Shown in pieces: positions 1 to 7,598 of a stretch of 10,802 nt of DNA. The stretch covers positions 1-10,802 of the forward strand of contig CAZEIM010000062.1 of the NCBI GenBank assembly GCA_964512145.1. Direction: 5' to 3'. A model generated the notes under the pieces. That model was not told where the DNA came from. It saw only the letters and a list, made by a program, of their open reading frames with translations, and did not search any database. Numbering within the stretch: position 1 is the stretch's first letter; the number at the start of each line of letters is the position of its first letter. Origin of the DNA: CAYOHR01 sp964512145. Lineage in GTDB: Bacteria; Bacteroidota; Bacteroidia; Flavobacteriales_G; JALEGO01. The position numbers and the translations under genes were made by a program.

Positions 1-2
1 TC

Positions 3-74
3 TACATTCTTAACGGTCAAGGTATGGATTTACAAGAGTTCTTTGTAAAGGGAAGTTTTGAACTGTTGAGGTAG
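3..74 (+). CDS. C-terminal tail of an unidentified plus-strand ORF (partial)
   Basis: A plus-strand frame is open from the left edge to a TAG at 72-74 and gives 23 residues ending in GSFELLR. It is the only candidate coding sequence on the plus strand that is not the shadow of a minus-strand gene. It would be convergent with argS, with 37 bp between the two stop codons and no obvious terminator hairpin there. I cannot assign a family from so short a tail, and the frame could be open by chance. Confidence 0.4.
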   Translation, partial: YILNGQGMDLQEFFVKGSFELLR

Positions 75-111
75 GATGAGATTATAGTATGAAAAAGTAA
101 TGCGGAATCAA

Positions 112-1893
112 TCACATTCTTTCGGGAGCCTCAATTCCCAATAAATTAAGTCCATATTTTAATACTTGAGCTGTTTTGGTGCTTAAGCAAATTCTTAAAT
201 GCTGTTTATTTTTATCTTCCTCGCGTAAAATGGGGGTAGATTGATAAAAATAATTATATGTTTTGGCTACATCGTATAAGTAGTTAGCAAGTATTGATGG
301 ATTATAATTTTCAGCCGATTCCTCAATTTTTTCAGGTAGTTCAAGTAATATTTTAAGTAAGTTTTTTTCTTCTAATAATAAATTTTTGGGTAAAGAATAC
401 ATTTCATTGCCCAAAATATCTTTTGATTTTCTTTTTATCGCAGAACAACGGGCATAAGTATATTGTATAAATGGCCCGGTATGTCCGTTAAAGTCGATGG
501 ATTCTTCGGGATTAAATAACATCTTTTTTTTAGGATCTACTTTTAGGATAAAATATTTTAATGCTGCCAAACCAATACTCCAATACAACTCCTCTTTTTG
601 ATTCTCTGGGATATCATCCAACTTCCCTAATTCTTGTGTTTTAAGTTTAGCGGTTTGATACATTTCGTTCATTAAATCATCGGCATCTACCACAGTACCT
701 TCCCTTGTTTTCATTTTCCCCGAAGGAAGTTCCATCATTCCATAAGATAAATGGTGATTTTTTTTAGCCCAATCGTATCCTAACTTTTGCAGTAAGAGAA
801 ACAATACTTTAAAATGATAATCTTGTTCATTACCCACTGTATATATTTGAGCGCTTACATGATTGTAATCATTAAACCTTTGTACTGCTGTTCCCAAATC
901 TTGAGTAATGTACACCGATGTTCCATCAGCTCTTAACAATAGTTTTTCATCCAAGCCTTCATGTGTTAAGTCACACCAAACAGAGCCATCTGTTTTTTTG
1001 TAAAAAACACCTTTTTGTAAGCCTTCTTCAACTATATGTTTTCCATATATATAAGTATCTGATTCATAGTAATTTTTATCGAAATTAACCCCCAATCTGT
1101 CGTAGGTTTTATTAAATCCATGATAAACCCAAGAATTCATGGTTTCCCATAGTTGTATAATTTCTTTATCTCCCTGTTCCCATTTTAATAACATATCCCT
1201 TACTTCTTTCATTAAAGGAGTATTATTTTCAACCTGTTCTTTGGGTAATCCTTGATTTGTTAATTCGTTAATTTGTTCTTGATTTTTATGACCAAATAAC
1301 ACATAATATTTACCCACTAAATGATCGCCTTTCATTCCTGAAGAATCAGGAGTTTCTCCATTTCCCCACTTCTTCCATGCTAACATGGATTTACAAATAT
1401 GCACACCTCGATCATTAATAATTTGAGTTTTTATAACTTGTTTACCGCATGATTCCATAATTTTTGAAATTGAAAATCCCAGTAAAATATTGCGTACATG
1501 ACCTAAATGCAGAGGTTTATTCGTATTAGGGGAAGCATATTCAACCATTACCATTTCTGAACTTGTAGGTTGCATACCATATTTTTCATTCAAGATTATT
1601 TGTTCAAATTGCTTTAAAAAAAAGGCATCTTGTAACGTAATATTTAAAAAACCTTTTACTACATTAAATGACTTACATTCTTGAATATTATTAGATAAAT
1701 ATTCTCCAATTTCCTGTGCTGTTTGTTCGGGATTTTTTTTAGATATTTTTAAAAGTGGAAAAACCACTAATGTAATATCGCCTTCAAATTCTTTTCTTGT
1801 TTTCTGTAATTGTATATCCGATTCATGTAAGGTGAACGTATACAATTCAGATATAGCTTGAAAAAGTTTTTGTTTAAAAGATAAATAAATCAT
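112..1893 (-). CDS. argS: Arginyl-tRNA synthetase (ArgRS)
   Basis: Charges tRNA-Arg with arginine in the cytoplasm (class I aminoacyl-tRNA synthetase). Visible signatures, numbered from the start chosen here: an N-terminal Add-1-type region (about 1-110) that binds the tRNA D-loop; EYASPNTNKPLHLGH with the HLGH ATP-binding motif at 129-132; DGTSVYITQD in the catalytic fold; SGKMKTREG near 391-399, where KMKTR stands for KMSKS; then the helical anticodon-binding domain with GPFIQYTYAR and the typical C-terminal EAPERM. Length is 593 aa, normal for the family. A longer frame starts with GTG at 1914 and overlaps ctlX by 20 bp. I prefer the ATG at 1893, one base after the ctlX TAG, because it is an ATG and gives a clean operon junction. 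It is the last gene of the deiminase-ctlX-argS unit, with no promoter visible in front of it. Confidence 0.97.
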   Translation of the reverse strand: MIYLSFKQKLFQAISELYTFTLHESDIQLQKTRKEFEGDITLVVFPLLKISKKNPEQTAQEIGEYLSNNIQECKSFNVVKGFLNITLQDAFFLKQFEQIILNEKYGMQPTSSEMVMVEYASPNTNKPLHLGHVRNILLGFSISKIMESCGKQVIKTQIINDRGVHICKSMLAWKKWGNGETPDSSGMKGDHLVGKYYVLFGHKNQEQINELTNQGLPKEQVENNTPLMKEVRDMLLKWEQGDKEIIQLWETMNSWVYHGFNKTYDRLGVNFDKNYYESDTYIYGKHIVEEGLQKGVFYKKTDGSVWCDLTHEGLDEKLLLRADGTSVYITQDLGTAVQRFNDYNHVSAQIYTVGNEQDYHFKVLFLLLQKLGYDWAKKNHHLSYGMMELPSGKMKTREGTVVDADDLMNEMYQTAKLKTQELGKLDDIPENQKEELYWSIGLAALKYFILKVDPKKKMLFNPEESIDFNGHTGPFIQYTYARCSAIKRKSKDILGNEMYSLPKNLLLEEKNLLKILLELPEKIEESAENYNPSILANYLYDVAKTYNYFYQSTPILREEDKNKQHLRICLSTKTAQVLKYGLNLLGIEAPERM

Positions 1894-1894
1894 A

Positions 1895-2827
1895 CTATTT
1901 TTTAAAAACTTCACACATCATACAACGGGCACTTCCTCCTCCTTGGAGTTCAATAGTTTGTATATCATGAAACAATATTTGAGTGTGTTTTTGTATTTTT
2001 TGAAGTTGAGTTTTAGATAAAGAATGATATGCGTTTTCTGACATCACAAATATGGGTTGTCCCATTTTGTTAACTACTTCCAACATATTTCCGGCAAATG
2101 CGTTTACTTGATTTTCAGAAATTTCTACGATCGTTTTTCCTGTATTTATTAATGACGCACGTAAATTATTTTTTTCTTCAGAATCTCTTATTACATCAAA
2201 ACAAACAACGGCTATATTTTTCCCAACAGACATCATTACATTGGTATGGTAAATTGGCTTTAAACCATTGTTGGTTTGTTGACTGCTGTGAAATGTTACC
2301 GGTTTATATCCTGTTCGCTCACAAAACTCATGAAGTACTTCAACATGAGTTCGCTGAGAAATAGAAGCATATGCTATTAAATGTTCCCTATCTAAAACCA
2401 TGCTGCCGGTTCCCTCTAAAAACTTATTCTCTTTCTCAAAATACGTAAGGTCTAGGATTTTTATATTATTTAACGGGTAAATGTGCTTAATTACATCCAT
2501 TCTTCTCTCTAATCTTCTATTAGGAGCTAGCATAGGATATAAAATAACATCGTAAGGAATTTCATGATGAAATGAAATCCAGTTATTAGGAAAAATAGAG
2601 TCGGGCGTATGTGGATTTGGGGTATCTAAAACATCTATAACCTCAACGCTTGCTTCCCTTAATTTTATAATAAAGGCATTAAATTCGTTTAGTGCTTTTT
2701 CTTGTGTTTGCTGCATGTTTTCTATATCCGGTTTTTGCTGATAGTGATTATCTATGGCCGTTTGTTCATTGTAATGAAAAGCTACCGGACGAATCATGAG
2801 TAAGGTAGATGTATTTTGCTTATTCAT
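1895..2827 (-). CDS. ctlX: CtlX-type citrulline hydrolase / arginine deiminase-related protein
   Basis: A 310-aa member of the guanidino-group modifying superfamily (amidinotransferase/arginine deiminase fold). Visible family signatures, numbered from the start chosen here: LMIRPVAFHYNEQT near the N-terminus, DSIFPNNW (76-83), LEGTGSM with Glu138, YHTNVMM with His194, and the C-terminal GGGSARCMM with the likely nucleophile Cys302. The pattern matches the Bacteroidota proteins named citrulline utilization hydrolase CtlX; the exact reaction (citrulline to ornithine, CO2 and ammonia) is inferred from that name, not provable here. An ATG at 2848 gives seven more residues and overlaps the deiminase gene by 11 bp; I prefer the ATG at 2827, 10 nt after the deiminase stop, since MNKQ followed by the LMIRPV core is the usual family start. 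Alternatives are a dimethylarginine hydrolase-like or other guanidino hydrolase. Confidence 0.82.
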   Translation of the reverse strand: MNKQNTSTLLMIRPVAFHYNEQTAIDNHYQQKPDIENMQQTQEKALNEFNAFIIKLREASVEVIDVLDTPNPHTPDSIFPNNWISFHHEIPYDVILYPMLAPNRRLERRMDVIKHIYPLNNIKILDLTYFEKENKFLEGTGSMVLDREHLIAYASISQRTHVEVLHEFCERTGYKPVTFHSSQQTNNGLKPIYHTNVMMSVGKNIAVVCFDVIRDSEEKNNLRASLINTGKTIVEISENQVNAFAGNMLEVVNKMGQPIFVMSENAYHSLSKTQLQKIQKHTQILFHDIQTIELQGGGSARCMMCEVFKK

Positions 2828-2837
2828 AAAAAAAGAA

Positions 2838-4307
2838 TTAAATATCATCTCTAAATAAGGGCATACTCATACAATGAGTTCCACCTCTTGCTCTTGATAA
2901 TTCTGCACTTTGAAGAGTTATAAGGGTATCTTTATTTAAAACATCCTCTAACTTGTTACCTGAAGACATTTTTTTTATAAAATCAGATGCTTTAATAATT
3001 TGAAAACCTTTTTTCTTAAATTCTTCAATCGTTTTAATATTTCTATCAAAACCAATGGCTACACCTTCTTTTAATACTAGATAATTACAAGCATCTGTCC
3101 ATTGTTCTCTTTCGTTATAAGGGAATATACCTCCACCACAATAAATTATTTCACAATTTGGCATCCCAAAATCGTTTTTAGACACATCTTCAAATAAATG
3201 CTCAACCGACTCCAATGTTTTGGTTTTATATTGATAATCTCCATCCTTATCCGGAATTCTGTAAAACTGAGTTACTTTAACTACCGGATCCTCTTCTGAC
3301 TTCATTAAAATATTGCTTGAAAAGTCGTATCTTTCTTCCTGATACGCAACCTGTTGTACTGATAAGGGATTAAAATATACCCAAAGATTTCTTTTTATTT
3401 GAGTAAAAATGGTATCAATGTGCATGTAGGCGCGTTTTCTTGGAATTTTAACCACACTCACTTTATCTACAATATTTTTGTCAAACAACTTATTTATAAG
3501 CCTATCAATAGCCGTTACTGTAGTGCGTTCACTAGCTCCTACAATAAGATGTCTGGGGCTAATCATCATAACATCTCCTCCTTCGATAGAAACAACACTC
3601 TCTTGCTCACTTTGCTCTTGAGTGAGCATAAAAATTTCATTTTCCGGTATTTCTATTACCTTATCAGAAATTTGAAATATTTCCGGATGAGATTGTTGAT
3701 TAAATAAATGATAATAAGCAATATATTTTGACAATACAGCCTCCCTTAATCTGGCTTGCTCATAAGGTTTCCCTAATAAAAAATGATCATTTATAACAAT
3801 TCCAATATCGCGTGTAAAAATTAAGTTTGGAACCGGAGCAAATAAAAAACGTTCAACTCCTCTTTCTTCTATAACACCACTTATAAGTACATTGGCAAGT
3901 TTTGATGCATCTTGCTTTAGCAAAAGAGTTTGGGTGCGTGTATCTAGCTCTTCAATAGCAGAAATTGACGCAACTATGTGATTTCTAAGGTGTTCGTGCT
4001 TTAGAATGGTAGCTAATAAAAATTCCACATCTAAAACTTTGTCTGAATCGTGGTAAGACGATAAAGCGGTATTTAAAAAAGCAGAGGTATCGGTATGGTC
4101 TGAAATATTTTTTGCTTTTTCAGGATCTAGCATCCACAGTAAAACCATAATATATTCACCATATTCTTCACGCATTTTTTCTAAGTAAACAATATCATCG
4201 TATAAAAGATCGTCTTTCATACTGGGGGCAATTTTTCCAATTCCTTTATCCGGACTGTGTATTAGTATTTTACGCAAGGTTCCGATTTCATTGGATACAT
4301 GTATCAT
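2838..4307 (-). CDS. Arginine deiminase family protein (long form)
   Basis: Predicted to hydrolyse L-arginine to L-citrulline and ammonia. All signature blocks of arginine deiminase are present: an N-terminal SNEIGTLRKILIHSP, PNLIFTRD with Asp167, SIEGGD with Glu242, MHIDT with His296 and Asp298, REQWTDACN near 400, and RGGTHCMSMP with nucleophile Cys479 ten residues before the end. Thus the catalytic Cys-His-Asp/Glu set looks intact. At 489 aa it is longer than classical ArcA (about 410 aa); extra sequence seems to lie between the FTRD and EGGD blocks (about 180-240) and between HIDT and REQW (about 310-395). It is first in the operon with ctlX and argS and has a TACCTTTG promoter element about 20 bp upstream of its ATG. 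No ornithine carbamoyltransferase or carbamate kinase is nearby, so this is not a classical arc operon. I leave the symbol blank because of the longer form. Confidence 0.88.
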   Translation of the reverse strand: MIHVSNEIGTLRKILIHSPDKGIGKIAPSMKDDLLYDDIVYLEKMREEYGEYIMVLLWMLDPEKAKNISDHTDTSAFLNTALSSYHDSDKVLDVEFLLATILKHEHLRNHIVASISAIEELDTRTQTLLLKQDASKLANVLISGVIEERGVERFLFAPVPNLIFTRDIGIVINDHFLLGKPYEQARLREAVLSKYIAYYHLFNQQSHPEIFQISDKVIEIPENEIFMLTQEQSEQESVVSIEGGDVMMISPRHLIVGASERTTVTAIDRLINKLFDKNIVDKVSVVKIPRKRAYMHIDTIFTQIKRNLWVYFNPLSVQQVAYQEERYDFSSNILMKSEEDPVVKVTQFYRIPDKDGDYQYKTKTLESVEHLFEDVSKNDFGMPNCEIIYCGGGIFPYNEREQWTDACNYLVLKEGVAIGFDRNIKTIEEFKKKGFQIIKASDFIKKMSSGNKLEDVLNKDTLITLQSAELSRARGGTHCMSMPLFRDDI

Positions 4308-4325
4308 AAAAGAAATTTATTTTTG

Positions 4326-4333
4326 CAAAGGTA
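4326..4333 (-). promoter_or_regulatory. Promoter -7 element (TACCTTTG) for the deiminase-ctlX-argS operon
   Basis: On the minus strand TACCTTTG fits the Bacteroidota -7 consensus TAnnTTTG exactly and is followed by a C and an A-rich start region. The deiminase ATG at 4307 lies 18 nt downstream, giving a short leader. At the expected 19-nt spacing the -33 element is only TTTC, an imperfect match to TTTG. Confidence 0.65.
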
Positions 4334-4390
4334 TGATTTTTAGCCACAATGAGAAATTAGGAAGGTTGAATGAATATTTAAAAAGAATTT

Positions 4391-4428
4391 AACCTAATTT
4401 AATTAATAAATTACAGCTAAAATTAGTT
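4391..4428 (-). terminator. Possible weak terminator after rimK
   Basis: On the minus strand AACTAATTT (overlapping the rimK stop) can pair with AAATTAGGTT downstream, leaving one bulged G, around a loop of about 19 nt. A T-rich stretch, TTCTTTTT, follows. The stem is almost all A/T, so it would be a weak terminator if it acts at all. Confidence 0.25.
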
Positions 4429-5296
4429 ATATATGTCTTTCAATATATTTAATAATTTCTCCGGCAATATCTTTTTCTGTAGCTTTTTCAATACCTTCCA
4501 GCCCGGGCGAAGAATTTACCTCTAAAATTAATGGGCCTCTTTTTGATTGTAGCATATCAACTCCCGCTACACCTAAACCAAGACTTTTAGCCGCTTTTAA
4601 TGCAGCAATTTCTTCTTCGGTTGTAAGTTCAATAATTTCAGCCGTTCCTCCTCGGTGTAAATTGGAGCGAAACTCCCCTTCTTTTGCGGTTCGTTTCATA
4701 GCTCCTACTACCCTACCATCAACTACAAATGCTCTTACATCAGTTCCCTTGGCTTCCTCAATAAATTCTTGCACTATTACCCGTTGTTTTAAACCATGAA
4801 ATGCTTCAATAACTGAAATAGCTGCTTTTTTATTTTCGGCTAATACTACACCTAATCCTTGAGTACCTTCTAAAACTTTAATAATACACGGGGACCCAAC
4901 TACATCTACAATACTTTTTACATCTTTTGAATAATTAGTAAACACCGTTTTAGGCAAACCCAATCCAGCCCTGGAGAGTATTTGTAAACTTCGTAATTTA
5001 TCTCTAGACCTCATTAAGGCTTGAGATTCAATGGTAGTAAATACTCCTTTCATTTCAAATTGTCTAACCACAGCCGTTCCATAAAAAGTATATGAAGCAC
5101 CAATACGAGGAATTACCGCATCAATATCTTCTATTTTTTCTCCTTTATAAAATATAGAGGGTTTCTTTTTCTCAATAACTATATCGCATAATGCGTAATT
5201 TATTACACGCATCGTGTGACCTCTTTTTTGACCCGCTTCAATAATGCGGTGTGTTGAAAAAAGTTTAGGGTTTCTGGATAATACCGCAATATTCAT
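4427..5296 (-). CDS. rimK: RimK: ribosomal protein S6 alpha-L-glutamate ligase (ATP-grasp)
   Basis: A 289-aa ATP-grasp ligase whose family adds glutamate residues to the C-terminus of ribosomal protein S6. Seen in order: the RimK N-terminal domain MNIAVLSRNPKLFSTHRI with PRIG (63-66); SRDK (97-100); the glycine-rich ATP loop EGTQGLGV (143-150); QEFIEEAKGTDVRAFVVDG (176-194); FRSNLHRGG (209-217); GVDML (245-249); and the metal-binding EVNSSPG (259-265). Length is close to E. coli RimK (300 aa), and the architecture is stand-alone, with no fused protease domain. The start at 5296 gives the exact RimK N-terminus. It has its own promoter and is separated by about 120 bp from genes on either side, so it is probably monocistronic. 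Other RimK-like ligases act on other acceptors, so S6 as substrate is inferred from overall likeness. Confidence 0.92.
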   Translation of the reverse strand: MNIAVLSRNPKLFSTHRIIEAGQKRGHTMRVINYALCDIVIEKKKPSIFYKGEKIEDIDAVIPRIGASYTFYGTAVVRQFEMKGVFTTIESQALMRSRDKLRSLQILSRAGLGLPKTVFTNYSKDVKSIVDVVGSPCIIKVLEGTQGLGVVLAENKKAAISVIEAFHGLKQRVIVQEFIEEAKGTDVRAFVVDGRVVGAMKRTAKEGEFRSNLHRGGTAEIIELTTEEEIAALKAAKSLGLGVAGVDMLQSKRGPLILEVNSSPGLEGIEKATEKDIAGEIIKYIERHI

Positions 5297-5313
5297 ACGG
5301 AAAATAATTTGTG

Positions 5314-5344
5314 CGAAGCTAAGTGCAATTTCTCTTAAAACAAA
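5314..5344 (-). promoter_or_regulatory. Promoter for rimK (TTTG-N19-TAGCTTCG)
   Basis: On the minus strand a TTTG -33 element (complement of 5341-5344) is followed after exactly 19 nt by TAGCTTCG (complement of 5314-5321), a one-mismatch form of the Bacteroidota TAnnTTTG -7 element. The rimK ATG begins 17 nt further on. The match in both elements and spacing makes this convincing. Confidence 0.7.
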
Positions 5345-5403
5345 ATGACTAAGATTATTTTTTTATTATGATTTCTGAGATTTTATAGTATATGTTTTTT
5401 GAA

Positions 5404-5420
5404 GCAATGTAAAACATTAC
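5404..5420 (-). other. Small hairpin spanning the folB stop codon
   Basis: On the minus strand GTAATGT-TTT-ACATTGC forms a 7-bp stem (one G-T pair) with a 3-nt loop that includes the folB TAA. It is followed by TTCAAAAAAC, not a T-run, so it is a poor intrinsic terminator. It might protect the 3' end of the glnS-folB mRNA or be chance in A/T-rich DNA. Confidence 0.3.
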
Positions 5421-5758
5421 AATTCAACACTAACATGGCTTAAACCTTTTACCGGTGCATTTAACTTTGTGATTTTTATTCGAATATGACTAACTTGAGA
5501 AAAATGTGAATGAATTTTACATTTAATTCTTTCCGCAACATGCTCTAGTAGTTTTGATGGGATTTTCATCTCTTGCTCAATTAATTCATATACTTTCACA
5601 TAATTAATGGTATCTTCTAATTGATCCGATATTGACGCACGTTCTAAATCACAAGTTAATACCACAGAAACTAAAAAAAAGTTTCCTGTTTTTTGTTCTA
5701 AAGGACTAACTCCATGTTGAGCCCAAAATTTTAAATTTTTAAGCTCAATGTTACCCAT
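5417..5758 (-). CDS. folB: Dihydroneopterin aldolase
   Basis: Cleaves 7,8-dihydroneopterin to 6-hydroxymethyl-7,8-dihydropterin and glycolaldehyde in folate synthesis; the family forms octamers in the cytoplasm. At 113 aa it is about the usual 115-120. Signatures: FWAQHGVSPLEQKTGNFF (11-28) with the substrate-anchoring Glu21; DTINYVKVYELI with Tyr53; KLLEHVAERI with Glu73; and ITKLNAPVKG with the catalytic Lys98. Its ATG lies inside the end of glnS (8-bp overlap), so the two are surely cotranscribed and probably translationally coupled. The pairing with glnS is known to me from other Bacteroidota and is not a metabolic pairing. Confidence 0.93.
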   Translation of the reverse strand: MGNIELKNLKFWAQHGVSPLEQKTGNFFLVSVVLTCDLERASISDQLEDTINYVKVYELIEQEMKIPSKLLEHVAERIKCKIHSHFSQVSHIRIKITKLNAPVKGLSHVSVEL

Positions 5759-7427
5759 TTTTTTGAACCATTTTTGCCCAGGTATCTTTTAAAGTTACAG
5801 TTCTATTAAAAACTAGCCTATTTGTAGTACTATATTTATCTACACAAAAATATCCCAAGCGCTCAAATTGAAAGCGATCTTGAACGTTGGCATTTTTTAG
5901 AAATGCCTCCGCCTTCGCAGATGAATGTATAACTAAAGAATTAGGATTTATAAAGCTTAAAAACGAGGTATGTTCGTTTTCTTCTGCCGAAGGGTCTTCT
6001 ACCGTAAATAATCGGTCGTATAAACGCACTTCTACATCTGTACTATTATTAGCATCTACCCAATGAATTATTCCTTTCACTTTTTTAGCCTCTGGAGTAT
6101 GATTAAAACTAGGGTCTTCAATATAAGTACATCTCAGTTCCATAATATCGCCTATTGAATTTTTAATAACCTCTTCACATTTAATATAATAAGCATATCT
6201 AAGCTTTACAATACCTCCGGGATATAATCTAAAATAGCCCTTAGGTGGGTTCTCCATAAAATCTGACTGCTCAATGTATAAATTTTTGCTGAATGATACT
6301 TTTCTAGTTCCTGCCTCGGGATTTTCAGGATTATTAATGGCTTCTAAATTTTCTGTTTTGTTTTCGGGATAATTTAAAATAGTCACTTTTATTGGATGAA
6401 TGACTACCATAGCTCGCTGAGCGATTTTATTTAAATGATCTCTAACACTAAACTCTAGTTGAGCCATATCAACGGCATTTTCTCTTCTGCCTACACCAAT
6501 TCTATCGCAAAAATTTCGTATTGATTCAGGCGTATATCCTCTTCGCCTTAATCCGGATATGGTAGGCATACGAGGATCGTCCCATCCATCAACAATTTTT
6601 TCTTCAACCAATTGCAAAAGTTTTCTTTTACTCATTACAGTATATGTAATATTTCTTCGGGCAAACTCATACTGTTTACTAGGAAATATGGATAATTGCT
6701 CAATAAACCATTCATACAAAGGTCTATGTACTTCAAACTCCATGGTACAAATAGAATGTGTTATTTTTTCAATAGAGTCGCTTTGCCCATGTGCCCAATC
6801 ATAAATAGGAAAAATACACCAAGTATTTCCTGTTCTATGATGATGAGCAAATTTAATTCGATACATAAGCGGGTCTCTTAAATGCATATTTGAAGAAGCC
6901 ATATCAATTTTTGCTCGAAGCACCTTACTTCCTTCAGGGTGTACCCCATTTTTCATTTCTTCAAATAAATGTAAGTTTTCCTCTATGGTTCTATTTCTGT
7001 AAGGACTATTTATGCCCGGCTCAGTTGGAGTGCCCTTCATAGCTGCTATTTCTTCTGACGTAGAATCATCAACATATGCCTTGCCTTGTTTAATTAAAAA
7101 AACTGCCCACTCATATAATTGATTAAAATAATCAGAAGCATACAATTCTTTATTCCAAGTAAATCCAAGCCATTGAACATCTGCTTTTATGCTATCTACA
7201 AATTCCTGACTTTCTTTACTTGGATTGGTATCATCAAAACGTAAATTGGTTTTTCCACCAAATTTTTCAGCTAATCCAAAATTTAAACATATAGATGTTG
7301 CATGTCCAATATGCAAATATCCGTTTGGTTCGGGAGGAAAACGCGTTATTATTTCTTTATGTTTGCCTGAATTTAAGTCTTCTAAAATTATTTCTTCTAA
7401 AAAATTATGTGCTTTTGTTTCTTCCAT
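5751..7427 (-). CDS. glnS: Glutaminyl-tRNA synthetase (GlnRS)
   Basis: Charges tRNA-Gln directly with glutamine (class Ib synthetase). At 558 aa it matches E. coli GlnRS (about 554). Seen: TRFPPEPNGYLHIGHA with HIGH at 39-42; RFDDTNP; IYDWAHGQSDSIEKITHSICTMEF, the active-site region that in GlnRS/GluRS contacts the tRNA acceptor end; VMSKRKL at 264-270 in place of KMSKS; then WDDPRMPTISGLRRRGYTPE, and two C-terminal beta-barrels for anticodon binding (about 340-558). The PPEPNGYLHIGHA form and barrel domain mark GlnRS rather than bacterial GluRS. The start ATG lies about 50 nt downstream of the tRNA terminator on the minus strand. A weak promoter-like TTAATTTG (complement of 7448-7455) lies between, with its -33 position falling in the terminator T-run; this is only a guess. 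Confidence 0.97.
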   Translation of the reverse strand: MEETKAHNFLEEIILEDLNSGKHKEIITRFPPEPNGYLHIGHATSICLNFGLAEKFGGKTNLRFDDTNPSKESQEFVDSIKADVQWLGFTWNKELYASDYFNQLYEWAVFLIKQGKAYVDDSTSEEIAAMKGTPTEPGINSPYRNRTIEENLHLFEEMKNGVHPEGSKVLRAKIDMASSNMHLRDPLMYRIKFAHHHRTGNTWCIFPIYDWAHGQSDSIEKITHSICTMEFEVHRPLYEWFIEQLSIFPSKQYEFARRNITYTVMSKRKLLQLVEEKIVDGWDDPRMPTISGLRRRGYTPESIRNFCDRIGVGRRENAVDMAQLEFSVRDHLNKIAQRAMVVIHPIKVTILNYPENKTENLEAINNPENPEAGTRKVSFSKNLYIEQSDFMENPPKGYFRLYPGGIVKLRYAYYIKCEEVIKNSIGDIMELRCTYIEDPSFNHTPEAKKVKGIIHWVDANNSTDVEVRLYDRLFTVEDPSAEENEHTSFLSFINPNSLVIHSSAKAEAFLKNANVQDRFQFERLGYFCVDKYSTTNRLVFNRTVTLKDTWAKMVQKNG

Positions 7428-7473
7428 GATATAAATATATGAATTATCAAATTAAAGATTAATGAGCATAAAT

Positions 7474-7499
7474 AAAAAAGAGGCCTTCGGCCTCTTTTT
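7474..7499 (-). terminator. Rho-independent terminator after the tRNA gene
   Basis: A perfect inverted repeat, GAGGCC-loop-GGCCTC (7480-7485 and 7489-7494), is flanked by A-runs and T-runs on both sides. On the minus strand it directly follows the tRNA and ends in six T residues. The A-run on its 5' side begins with the final A of the tRNA CCA. The symmetrical form could also stop plus-strand transcripts. Confidence 0.92.
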
Positions 7500-7575
7500 G
7501 GTGGGCCCGCCTGGGCTCGAACCAGGGACCCCCTGATTATGAGTCAGGTGCTCTAACCAGCTGAGCTACGGGCCC
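7499..7575 (-). tRNA. tRNA with CAU anticodon (elongator Met or lysidine-modified Ile2)
   Basis: The minus strand folds as a full cloverleaf: acceptor GGGCCCG/CGGGCCC, D stem GCTC/GAGC, anticodon stem CCTGA/TCAGG with loop CTCATAA, 5-nt variable loop, T stem CCTGG/CCAGG with TTCGAGC loop, discriminator A. The body is 74 nt (7502-7575) and CCA is encoded (7499-7501). The anticodon is at 7539-7541. An initiator is unlikely because the acceptor ends in a paired G1-C72 and the anticodon stem lacks the three G-C pairs of initiators. Elongator Met and Ile2 (CAU, modified by TilS) cannot be told apart safely by eye. It has its own promoter and terminator. Confidence 0.95.
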
Positions 7576-7598
7576 TCTTTTCTAATGAAAAAGGAATG

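Noticed and set aside
2098..3707. Plus-strand ORFs of 88 and 102 codons opposite ctlX and the deiminase
   Set aside because: They lie wholly inside well-supported minus-strand genes with intact motifs and show no recognisable protein features.
112..4307. Classical arc arginine deiminase pathway operon
   Set aside because: There is no ornithine carbamoyltransferase, carbamate kinase or arginine/ornithine antiporter next to the deiminase.
4308..4426. Riboswitch or arginine-responsive leader before the deiminase gene
   Set aside because: The -7 element sits only about 20 bp from the start codon, leaving no room for a structured leader.
6559..7434. Plus-strand ORFs of 61-81 codons opposite glnS
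   Set aside because: Antisense shadows of a complete GlnRS reading frame.
7499..7575. tRNA gene as an integration (att) site for a mobile element
   Set aside because: No partial tRNA duplicate, integrase or phage-like gene is seen in the window.
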